NCBI GenBank assembly: GCA_020438915.1
Contig: JAGQTR010000274.1
Location: forward strand, 1 to 9,260
Reading direction: 5' to 3'
Source: Mycobacterium sp.
Lineage (GTDB): Bacteria; Actinomycetota; Actinomycetes; Mycobacteriales; Mycobacteriaceae
DNA length: 9,260 nt
In this document: positions 1 to 7,600 of the stretch, in pieces
How positions within the stretch are numbered: the first letter of the stretch is position 1
Layout: every line of letters starts with the position of its first letter
Made by a program: the position numbers and the translations under genes
Notes under the pieces: model-generated
Seen by the model: only the letters and a program-made list of their open reading frames with translations
What the model was told of the DNA's origin: nothing
The model's database searches: none

Positions 1-28
1 GCTCGCAGGACGCGGTCCCCCATGGCGG

Positions 29-57
29 TGTGATCCAGGCCATATTCGCGCTATATT
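29..57 (+). promoter_or_regulatory. Candidate promoter for the small membrane protein gene
   Basis: TATATT at 52-57 is a good match to the actinobacterial -10 pattern TANNNT, and is one of few AT-rich hexamers in this GC-rich sequence. The hexamer about 17 bases upstream (TGTGAT, 29-34) is a poor -35, which is common for mycobacterial promoters. A start point near 64 would leave about 20 untranslated bases before the ATG at 85, including the ribosome binding site GAAGGGG at 73-79. The pentamer ATATT occurs twice, at 42-46 and 53-57, 11 bases apart, so a second -10 or a regulator site is possible. Assignment rests on sequence pattern only. Confidence 0.4.
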
Positions 58-84
58 GTGGTCGCAGTCACTGAAGGGGCGGCC

Positions 85-306
85 ATGGTTGGACTGGGCG
101 AGGGAGCGGCAGTCCGGCGCGATGTCGAATCGGCGCCCACGGTGCGGATGTCGCCCCCGGTCAATTGGGCGGTCATCCTGATGATGACTGCACTGCTCCT
201 CGGTGCGGTGGCCGGGGTCGTCCTCGCCCTGTCCAGCGGCATGCCGACCGTGGCTATCCTGATCGCCCTGGTAACCGGCGCGGTCTTCGGCGGCCTGGCC
301 TGCTGA
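85..306 (+). CDS. Small two-helix membrane protein, unknown function
   Basis: This 73-residue protein belongs to no family I recognise. A short polar N-terminus (residues 1-26, with Arg11, Arg12, Asp13, Glu15 and Arg21) is followed by two hydrophobic segments, about 28-49 and 53-72. They are joined by a tight SSGMP turn, giving a helical hairpin in the membrane; the chain ends in Cys. I chose the ATG at 85 because GAAGGGG (73-79) lies five bases upstream. A GTG at 58 would add nine residues but abuts the likely -10 hexamer TATATT, so it is less plausible. The gene converges on the large membrane protein gene and stops 111 bases from its stop codon. Third-position G/C bias and the clear two-helix pattern support a real gene, but with no recognised homologue this remains probable rather than certain. 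No function is assigned. Confidence 0.6.
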   Translation: MVGLGEGAAVRRDVESAPTVRMSPPVNWAVILMMTALLLGAVAGVVLALSSGMPTVAILIALVTGAVFGGLAC

Positions 307-417
307 CCGCCCCGGCGCCACTGGCGCCACTGCCAGGAGCGCCAGGGTCAAGTCAGGGTCGTAAATCACCGGGAATCACGACCCCCAGGGATATCTCACC
401 GCGCCAGAGCGGGCAGG
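307..417. terminator. Convergent-gene terminator region with two stem-loops
   Basis: The gap between the converging stop codons holds two stem-loops. The first is CTGGCGC (321-327) with GCGCCAG (339-345), an 11-base loop, 14 bases after the small gene's stop. The second is GGGTCGT (356-362) with ACGACCC (378-384), a 15-base loop, about 33 bases after the large gene's stop on the other strand. Short direct repeats also occur: GGCGCCACT twice in tandem (314-331) and CAGGGTC twice (343-349 and 354-360). Neither stem is followed by a T-run, which fits many actinobacterial terminators but lowers certainty. Each gene has one stem near its own stop, so a two-way terminator is the simplest reading. 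Confidence 0.5.
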
Positions 418-2808
418 CTAGATCATGTCGTTGCGGGTCAGCCACCGCATGATCGGCCAGCCGACGAACACCGGCAGCCAGCAGGTCAGGATCCGGTACA
501 GCAGCACCGAGGGCACCGCGACTGCCGCGGGTACGCCGAACGCAGCCAGTCCGCCGATCAGAGCGGCCTCCACCGCGCCGACACCGCCAGGGGTGGGTGC
601 GGCCGAAGCCAATGTGCCGCCGACCATGGTCACGATCGTCACGGTGACGAAGCTGGCGTCGCCGCCGAACGCTTCGATACTCGCCCACAGTGCCAGCGCA
701 GCTCCGAGTGTTGTTGCCGCACAACCGAGCACGATCACCGCAAGCCGTCGAGGCTCGCGGGCCAACTCGACGAGGTCATCGATGACCTCCTGAAGCCGGG
801 GCCGTACCGCGGTCGCCAGCCAGCGTCGGAGTTTGGGAACGAACAGGAACACCCCGACCGCTCCCAGCGCGGTGCCGGCGATCAGGTAGAGCACGGTGGT
901 ACTCGGTACGAACCGGGAGAGGTCGGCCGAAGCTCCCGCCGCGGCGCTGAAGATGATTAGCAGGGTGAGGTGAGTGATCACCTGCACCGACTGCTGTAGA
1001 GCCACCGCCGTGGTGGCCCGCAGCGCCCCCAGCCCACCTTTCTGCAGGAACCGTGTGCTCAGGGCAAGTCCGCCGACCCCGGCAGGTGTCGTCGTCGCGG
1101 CGAAGGTGTTCGCCACCTGCATGATGGCCAGATTCCGGAACTTCACCATGCCGTCGGCGCACGCCCACAGCGCGGCGCCCGCGCCGAGATACTTCAGCCC
1201 CGAAACCGCCAGCCCGGCCAGCGCCCACCACCAGTTGGCCGAGCGCAGTTCCTCGAAGAACACCGGCACCGTGGCAATGAACGGGTACGCGACGTAGACC
1301 AGCGCGACCAGCAGCACCATCTGGATCAGTTGGCTGCGGGTGAAACGGGTGATTGTCTCGGTCTTGATCTGGTCGGCACCCGTCTGACGCTTCACTTCGT
1401 CGCGCACCGTCGACAGGGCGCTACCTGCCTCGTGTACCGATACCCGAACACGCTTCGGCACAGCGGCTTTGGTGAGACGACGCGATGCCGCCAGCACAGC
1501 CTCGTTGCCGAACACGGCGATCGCGGCCTGCACCGCCGACTCGGCACCGTAGAGGTCGGTAGTCGTCAGCAGCAGCTGGGCGATATCGGTGTGCAGGTGC
1601 GCCTCGGAGGCGCCGTACTCGGAGTAGGCGAAACCGCCGAAGATCGGGGTGCCGTCGATGACGGTGATGTTCTTACTGCGTAGGTCGCCGTGCGAGATCT
1701 GCTGACTGTGCAGCACACCGAGCGAGTCCCAGAGCCGCGCGACCGGTGTCTGCGGTACACAGTCCGCGACTGGTGTGCCATGGGCGGTCCGGTGCGCGTA
1801 GAGCGTCCATCCGCGGTCCATCGTCGCCACCGCGATCGGCGAGGTGTTGGCCAGCGCGAGGTCACCGACGGCGATGGCCATCAGCGCGCGGTGTTCTACG
1901 GCGCGCCGCATCGATGGCTGCAACGGTGCGGTCTCGCTGTCGCGCAGCCGCAGTTTGCTCCAGAACTGGCGCAGGAACCCGCCGCCGCGTTGATGCGGCC
2001 CGTACAACTCGACAACGGCGGTTCCCTCGTCGGGGGTGTCGGTCAATTGGTCCTGGGTGGCGTGCAGCACCAGCGGCCCCCGCCCGGCGGGCCGAACCAC
2101 CGTCAACGTTGACACCCAGAAGCCGCGTCGCGCCATCGCCCGGACTGCGCCCTCCAGCGGCACCTCCAGCGCGGGGGTGCCGACCACCAGAACGACCAGC
2201 GCGCCGACCAGCCAGCCCACCGCCAGCCCGAGCAGGGACCGTACCGGCACGACCGCGCTGACGACGAGATGGATCGGCACGAATGCCAGCAGCAGCGCCC
2301 ACCACCAGCTCCGCCACCGCGCCGGCAGCCACGGGCCCGACACCGTCAGTACCGCCGCGAGCATCGCGATCCAGCGCGGGTCATCGAGGAACTGCGACAG
2401 CATTGTGTCCAGACGCTCGGTCAGGTCGAAGTGCCACTGTGGCGCCGCGATGCCGTTGCCTGTGATCGACAGCGAGAGGATGGCGATGAGGCCGGCCGCG
2501 GCATAGGCGCCGAGTAATTTCCATTGCCGCCCGACGATCAGTCCGATCAGGATCATGAACGGCAAGGCGAGGATGGCGATGCCATAGACGAGGTAGACGG
2601 TGTTGGACTGCGCCGGGCTCAGGACGCCGACGATCTCGGAGATGGACCGCTCCAGCGCCTCCCACTCGTTGCGGGTGATCAGCGAGCTGGTGACCACGAC
2701 GACGAGAAACACCGCGGCCAGCGTGAGCCGCAGGATGTCGTTGGTGCGACGGGTCAACGGCTGGAGCAGGCTCCCCGAGACAGTGATGTCCCGTCCGTCA
2801 ACTCGCAT
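418..2808 (-). CDS. Multi-pass membrane protein: kinase-like domain plus YbhN/LPG-synthase-type transmembrane domain
   Basis: This 796-residue protein appears to have three parts. Residues 1-210 contain about six hydrophobic segments (near 26-44, 70-92, 98-117, 146-162, 167-188 and 190-210). Residues about 225-450 resemble a protein-kinase or aminoglycoside-phosphotransferase fold: HGDLRSKN at 373-380 is a catalytic loop and HTDIAQLL at 406-413 matches the conserved Asp helix. Residues 490-796 form a second helical block with the paired glycine-rich motifs TPAGVGG (574-580) and PTPGGVGAVEAAL (738-750). That pairing is typical of the LPG_synthase_TM / YbhN family (Pfam PF03706), which includes the flippase part of MprF. 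No Asp is present where the DFG motif should be (residues 388-396 read PIFGGFAYS), so the kinase part may be inactive. The ATG at 2808 is the only in-frame start after an upstream TGA; its ribosome site (GAGAG) is weak. A lipid or lipid-linked substrate is a family-based guess. Confidence 0.85.
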   Translation of the reverse strand: MRVDGRDITVSGSLLQPLTRRTNDILRLTLAAVFLVVVVTSSLITRNEWEALERSISEIVGVLSPAQSNTVYLVYGIAILALPFMILIGLIVGRQWKLLGAYAAAGLIAILSLSITGNGIAAPQWHFDLTERLDTMLSQFLDDPRWIAMLAAVLTVSGPWLPARWRSWWWALLLAFVPIHLVVSAVVPVRSLLGLAVGWLVGALVVLVVGTPALEVPLEGAVRAMARRGFWVSTLTVVRPAGRGPLVLHATQDQLTDTPDEGTAVVELYGPHQRGGGFLRQFWSKLRLRDSETAPLQPSMRRAVEHRALMAIAVGDLALANTSPIAVATMDRGWTLYAHRTAHGTPVADCVPQTPVARLWDSLGVLHSQQISHGDLRSKNITVIDGTPIFGGFAYSEYGASEAHLHTDIAQLLLTTTDLYGAESAVQAAIAVFGNEAVLAASRRLTKAAVPKRVRVSVHEAGSALSTVRDEVKRQTGADQIKTETITRFTRSQLIQMVLLVALVYVAYPFIATVPVFFEELRSANWWWALAGLAVSGLKYLGAGAALWACADGMVKFRNLAIMQVANTFAATTTPAGVGGLALSTRFLQKGGLGALRATTAVALQQSVQVITHLTLLIIFSAAAGASADLSRFVPSTTVLYLIAGTALGAVGVFLFVPKLRRWLATAVRPRLQEVIDDLVELAREPRRLAVIVLGCAATTLGAALALWASIEAFGGDASFVTVTIVTMVGGTLASAAPTPGGVGAVEAALIGGLAAFGVPAAVAVPSVLLYRILTCWLPVFVGWPIMRWLTRNDMI

Positions 2809-2860
2809 ATGGCAACGATCTCTCGGATTGGCTGGTGGACCGTGACCGGCTCACCGGACA

Positions 2861-2891
2861 AACTTAGCGAGTCTTCGATGTCGTTTGGCAA
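2861..2891 (-). promoter_or_regulatory. Candidate promoter for the large membrane protein gene
   Basis: Read on the minus strand, TTGCCA (2891-2886) is a fair -35 and TAAGTT (2866-2861) fits the TANNNT -10 pattern, with a 19-base spacer that is slightly long. A start near 2854 would give a leader of about 46 bases before the ATG at 2808. An imperfect dyad at 2840-2857 (GTGA, five bases, TCAC, with outer CC/GG pairs and one bulge) overlaps the expected start point and could be an operator or nothing. The promoter lies after the inverted repeat that follows recD, which supports expression independent of recBCD. Pattern-based only. Confidence 0.35.
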
Positions 2892-2905
2892 CCACCGCGG
2901 ATCTG

Positions 2906-2966
2906 GCCGAAACGGCATTCCGGCAGCAAAAGTGCGAGTGTGGGCCTGCCGGAATGCCATTTCGGC
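2906..2966 (-). terminator. 21-bp inverted repeat after recD, probable terminator
   Basis: Two 21-base arms, 2906-2926 and 2946-2966, are inverted copies with one difference, separated by 19 bases. In RNA made from the minus strand (the recBCD direction) the one difference becomes a U-G pair, so the stem is fully paired; in plus-strand RNA it would be a C-A mismatch. The repeat begins 12 bases past the recD stop codon, the usual place for a terminator, but no T-run follows. Each arm also contains a 17-base near-palindrome (2907-2923 and 2949-2965), so an alternative role as paired protein-binding sites upstream of the next promoter is possible. Confidence 0.6.
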
Positions 2967-2978
2967 GCAACGAAGGGG

Positions 2979-4688
2979 TCACCGCGGGGCGGTGTCGGCG
3001 CCGAGCCGCCGGGCCAATCCGGAAGCCCGCAGCGCACGCCGCCCGATCGCGGCCCGCACCGCCGATTCCGGGCCGACGATCCGCACCTTCGTCTTGGCCC
3101 GGGTGACCGCGGTGTAGAACAGCTCCCGCGTCAACAACCGCGACTCCTCCGGCGGTAGCAGCACGGTCACCTCATCGGCCTGACTGCCCTGACTCTTGTG
3201 GATCGTCATCGCATGCATGGTGTCGACTTCGGGCAGTCGGCTGGTGGCAAAGTGCAGCGAGCCCTGCAACGAGCCGAAGTGAGCGCGCAGGCCCTCAGGT
3301 GAGGCCACCACCACACCGGTGTCGCCGTTGTAGATCTTCAGGCCGTAGTCGTTCGCGGTGACCAGCACTGGCCGGCCCGCGTACCACTGCGACCATATCG
3401 GCGCTCCGGTCTCCTCGGCCAGCCAGCGCTCGACCCGCCGGTTCCACTGCGTCACGCCGAACGGGCCGTGGCGGTGAGCGCACAGCAGCCGGTGCCCGTC
3501 GAGGATCGACTGTGCGGCCTGCGCGTCCCCGAGCAGCGCGGCCTGCCGCAGGGCCACCGCGCGTGCGGCGAGGGTGGTGTGCAGATGCCCGGACGGATCC
3601 TCGGATTGAATCCACTCGATCGACTCGCCCCCGGCACTCAATAGCTCCAGCACGACGTCGGCGTCGCCGTGGCGAATCCCTTGCGCAAGCGCCCCGATCG
3701 CCGCGCCGAACCGGTGCGGGGTCTTGAGTTCGACCACCGCGCCGTGGCCCAGACCGTCGACCAAGTCGGCCAGCACCGCACCGGCATCCACCGACGCCAG
3801 CTGGTCCGGGTCTCCGACCAGCAGCAGCCGCGCGCCGGGCCGTACTGCTTCCAATAACCGCGCCATCATGGTCAACGACACCATCGATGTTTCGTCCACC
3901 ACGATGACGTCGTGGGGAAGTCGGTTGTCCCGGTGATGCCGAAAGCGCGACGACGTGTCCGGCCTGCTTCCCAGCAGTCGGTGCAGCGTCGTCGCGTGAA
4001 GCCCTGCCAGTCTTTGGCGGTCGACGGCGGCTAGCTCGCCGATCTCGGACTGCACCGCCTCTGCCAGCCGGGCGGCGGCCTTGCCCGTCGGGGCGGCCAG
4101 TGCCATCCGCGGCGGCACATCGCCGGCCAGGTCGGCCTGCTCGGCGATCGACGCCAACAGCCGCGCCACCGTGGTTGTCTTCCCGGTGCCTGGCCCGCCG
4201 GTGAGGATCGTCAATCGTTGCCCCAGAGCCACTTCCGCCGCGGCGCGCTGCTCGCTGAACTTCCCCGGGAACAGCCGGCCCAGATCGGGTACCGGCTGCG
4301 CGGGTTGGGTGCCCGTCAGGCGTGCCGAAACGTCGCGGCACACCTGTTGCTCCTCAAGCCAGTACCGGTCGAGGTAGAGCAGGTTCGTTGAGCCGTCGGA
4401 CAGGAATCTGAGCACCGGCGGCTCACCGGTGAGCGGGCTGGCCCGCACCGCCGCGAGCCACGCCGCCGGCTCGGGCCAGGCCAGTTGCGGCGCCTGATCA
4501 TGATTCTCCGCCACCAGTCGCAGGTCGACGCAGACCGAGCCGTTGCGTAACGCCGCGACCAGAAGCCCAACCGCGAGCGCCACCGTGTCGTCAGTCTCGT
4601 TGGCGAGGGCACACAGCCGCCGCGCGACGTGGGTGTCGGCCAGCCCGAGCACGCCGGCATCGGCGAACTCACCCAACAGAGCCGTCAT
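2979..4688 (-). CDS. recD: Exodeoxyribonuclease V subunit alpha (RecD), 5'-3' DNA helicase
   Basis: RecD is the superfamily 1B helicase of RecBCD, moving 5'-3' on one strand of a broken DNA end. The 569 residues match the usual actinobacterial length and carry all main motifs: Walker A GGPGTGKTT (164-172, Lys170), motif Ia LAAPTGKAAARL (197-208), Walker B VIVVDETSM (261-269, Asp265 Glu266), motif III VGDPDQLASVDAGAV (291-305), motif IV LKTPHRF (321-327), motif V MTIHKSQG (494-501) and motif VI TRELFYTAVTRAK (520-532). Residues 1-110 are the N-terminal domain that contacts RecC in the known complex. I chose the ATG at 4688: it overlaps the recB stop as ATGA and has GGGGAGGA (4700-4693) four bases upstream. 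A longer reading to 4871 only adds basic, low-complexity residues encoded out of frame inside recB. Nothing looks truncated. It is the last gene of the operon and is followed by an inverted repeat. Confidence 0.97.
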   Translation of the reverse strand: MTALLGEFADAGVLGLADTHVARRLCALANETDDTVALAVGLLVAALRNGSVCVDLRLVAENHDQAPQLAWPEPAAWLAAVRASPLTGEPPVLRFLSDGSTNLLYLDRYWLEEQQVCRDVSARLTGTQPAQPVPDLGRLFPGKFSEQRAAAEVALGQRLTILTGGPGTGKTTTVARLLASIAEQADLAGDVPPRMALAAPTGKAAARLAEAVQSEIGELAAVDRQRLAGLHATTLHRLLGSRPDTSSRFRHHRDNRLPHDVIVVDETSMVSLTMMARLLEAVRPGARLLLVGDPDQLASVDAGAVLADLVDGLGHGAVVELKTPHRFGAAIGALAQGIRHGDADVVLELLSAGGESIEWIQSEDPSGHLHTTLAARAVALRQAALLGDAQAAQSILDGHRLLCAHRHGPFGVTQWNRRVERWLAEETGAPIWSQWYAGRPVLVTANDYGLKIYNGDTGVVVASPEGLRAHFGSLQGSLHFATSRLPEVDTMHAMTIHKSQGSQADEVTVLLPPEESRLLTRELFYTAVTRAKTKVRIVGPESAVRAAIGRRALRASGLARRLGADTAPR

Positions 4689-7600
4689 CGGGTCCTCCCC
4701 GCGTGCAGCAGGTCCGAGACCGCCTGCACCAGCGTGGCGGGCGGATGCCAGCTGAACACACCGGCGGGATGACCGTCGATGCGAGGGGTGTCGGGACCGC
4801 ACATCCCGCGCAGAAACAGGTAGAGCACCCCGCCGAGATGGGTCTCGGGGTCGTACCCGGGCTGTCGCCACCGCAGAAATCGGTGCAGCACAACGGTGTA
4901 CAGCAGCGCCTGTAGGGGGTAGTCCGAGTGCAGCATCGCTTCGACCAGGCGTGGTTGCTGGTAGTCGGCGGCGGACAGCGGCGCATCGCTGCCCAGCCAG
5001 TTCGTCTTGTAGTCGACTACCAGGTAGCGCTCGCCGATGCGCAGCACCGCATCCACCGATCCTGTCAGATACCCGCGCAGCGACTGGCGGCCCAGCGGAT
5101 CACTCACCAGGCGATCGGCGTAGCAGGCCAAGGGGTCGGTGGCGGGCAGATGTTGGCGCAGCAGCAGCCCGACGTCGGCGAGGCGGATTTCGGGGGGATC
5201 GACCCGCAGGTCGCCGCCGGCCAGCGGGAACTCGAAATCCAGCTCCCGCAACCGGTCCCGCAGTCCGATCTGGCGCAGGGTGATGTCCCCGGCCAGTGGA
5301 CCCAGCGGGGTGTCATGCAGGGGCACCATCGCAGCGGCCATCTGATCTTCGGGCGCGTCGACCGGCCACCACCTCGAGTGCACCTCGATCTGGCTCTTCA
5401 GTTCGGCGGCCAGGTCGGCGGCGAACGGGTTCGCGGTCTCCAGCACGGCGTGCGCCAGGTTGCCGAACTTCGCCCCCTTGGGCAGGTCGGCCATCGGCGA
5501 GGCGAGGGGCGTCGATGAGGCCGGGGGTGTCGTCGCGGTGGAAACTCCGACGGTATCGCTGTCCTGGGTATCGAGTTCGTCGTCGAGTCCGACGACCTCC
5601 GGCTCACTGGACACCCCGCCGGATTCCGCGGATTCGGTGACCCGGATCAGCCCGGAGTACGACGTCCGTCGCCACCACGTATCGATGTTGCGATGGAAGT
5701 GTCGCACCGCGAGATCATCTGCTGGACTAGGCAACTCGATGTCCACCGGCGGGGAGGTGACCGACTCCTCAAGCACCGGACCGCCCTGGTCGGCCCACCT
5801 GCGGAGCAGCGCCATCGCGTCGGGATCATCGATCCGAGGGGGGTCGCAGCGGTCCGGAACCACCGGATTGCCGGGTGTCCGGCCGCGCAATAGCCGGGAC
5901 AGCCCGCCGTTGGGTTCGTCATTCGAGGGTGCCCACCACGCGACGACCTGCGACTGCGCCCGGGTCATCGCGACGTAGGTGAGCCGGACGTCGTCGCCGG
6001 CAGCCTCGCGACGGCTCTGCTGTTGAACCGCGGTGTAATCGGGGCTCGACTCGCCGCCGATGTGCAGGCATCGGGTGTCGCCGTCGTGGAACATCACCAC
6101 GTCACGGGTCTGGATGTTGCGGTTGAACGCGAACGGCAGATAAACCACCGGAAACTGCAGGCCCTTGCTGACCCACACCGTCATGATCTGCACGGCCGCG
6201 GCGTCGCTGTCGAGTCGGCGGTTACGTTCGATCGTGCCGCTTCGGCTGCCGCCTCGGTCGTCGCGTTGGGTGCGCAGCCAGTCGCGCAGCGCGGGGAGGC
6301 CGAAGTGGTTGCGGTGGGCGGTGTCGTGCAGCACCTGGGTGAGGTGCGCCAGATCGGTCATGTGTCGTTCACCGTCCACCCAGGACAGCACCCGCTCGCT
6401 CATGTGATTGCGCTGCGCGGCCTCGAACACCGCGGCCACCCCGCGTTCCCGCGCCTGGTCGGCCCATTGGCGCAGCGTTTCCGAGATTCGGTCGGTCAGC
6501 GTATCACGCTGTGCTGCAAGGGTATCGGTGGTCTCACCAAAGAACATGGTGGTCGCGGCCGCCCGGACCAGTCCGGAGCGGTGTGGCTGATCGAAGGCCT
6601 CCAGCAGGCACAGCCAATCGTCGGCCGCGGGGCAGTTGAACACGTCCGAGTCACCGGTGTAGACGGCGGGGATACCTGCGGCGGTCAGAGCGTCGAAGCA
6701 GGCGTGGCCGTCGCGGTGGCTCTCCACGATCACCGCGACATCCCGCCGCTGCAGCGGCTCGCCGCAGAACTTGGCCCCGCTGCCGAGCAGCGCGCCGATA
6801 TCGGCGGCCATATCTTGGGGGATGTGGGTGCGCAGCTTATCGATCGGGATGACCCGATCGGGACGGGTGCCGAACTGGTCGCGGTTGACCACGCGCAACC
6901 GGAATGGTTCGTTGTGCGGCGCGCCCTCGAGCCGGTGCTGGGTGTGGTTGGCTTCGACTCTGCGGACCACGATGCGTGGGTCACCGAGCTGGGCGTCGCG
7001 CATCATCGCCTGCAGACTGTCGACCAGCGGGCCGTCGCTGCGGTAGTTGGTGCCCAGCGTCTTCTGCACGCCCGCGGTCGCCGCAGCGTGCAGGTAGGTG
7101 ACGATGTCGCCGCCACGGAACGCATAGATCGCCTGTTTCGGATCACCGATCAGGATCACCGTGGAGTGCCCGCTGAACGCGCGGTCGATCACCTGCCATT
7201 GCACCGGATCGGTGTCCTGGAATTCGTCGACCATGACGATCGACCAGCGCCGCCGCATCCGCGCCCGCGCGGGGGAGTCCGGCGCCTCGAGTGCATTCGC
7301 CAGCCGGGAGAGCAGGTCGTCGTAGTGCAGCAGGCCGAGCCTGCGTTTACGCTTCTCCAGCTCCGCGCAGACCGCCGTTGCGAACCGCACCCGCGCCGCC
7401 GCTTCCGATCCCGGTGCCGGATTCGACGGCCGCAGTTCGGTGTGGGCATTTCCGACGACTGCGAGCCCGAGACTCAGCGCGTCGTCGTAACCCAGTGGCG
7501 GCTCATCGCGCTGATGCCCGAAATGCGCCAGGTAGACGTCGTTGACGATCTCGGCTAACAGGTCGTCCAGACTCTCGACCAGCTGCATTCCCGAATCGGT

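Noticed and set aside
1..23. A possible divergent minus-strand gene starting at an ATG at 23 (MGDRVLR...) and leaving the window at the left edge.
   Set aside because: Only seven codons are visible, with no ribosome binding site upstream, so it cannot be told from chance.
2852..2861. TTGTCCGGTG on the minus strand, close to the mycobacterial DNA-damage promoter motif TTGTCRGTG (PafBC type).
   Set aside because: It carries an extra base relative to the motif, and no TANNNT follows at the required eight-base distance. No LexA-type SOS box was seen in the visible gaps; the recC upstream region is outside the window.
2754..2960. A 68-codon minus-strand open frame filling the recD/membrane-protein gap, starting inside the inverted repeat (an inner ATG lies at 2918).
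   Set aside because: No good ribosome binding site, third-position GC only about 65 percent over the part before the overlap (well below the neighbouring genes), and it overlaps the candidate promoter and the next gene's start. A leader peptide cannot be excluded, but I cannot support it.
4689..4871. A longer RecD beginning at 4871, with 61 extra residues.
   Set aside because: The extra part is Arg/Ser-rich out-of-frame recB sequence. The ATG at 4688 has a strong ribosome site and an ATGA overlap, and gives the usual RecD length.
6023..7558. A 511-codon open frame on the plus strand, antisense to recB.
   Set aside because: It lies wholly opposite RecB motif-bearing sequence. Its composition (rich in Arg, Gln, Val, Gly, His) is what GC-rich third-position bias produces on the opposite strand, and no domain is recognisable.
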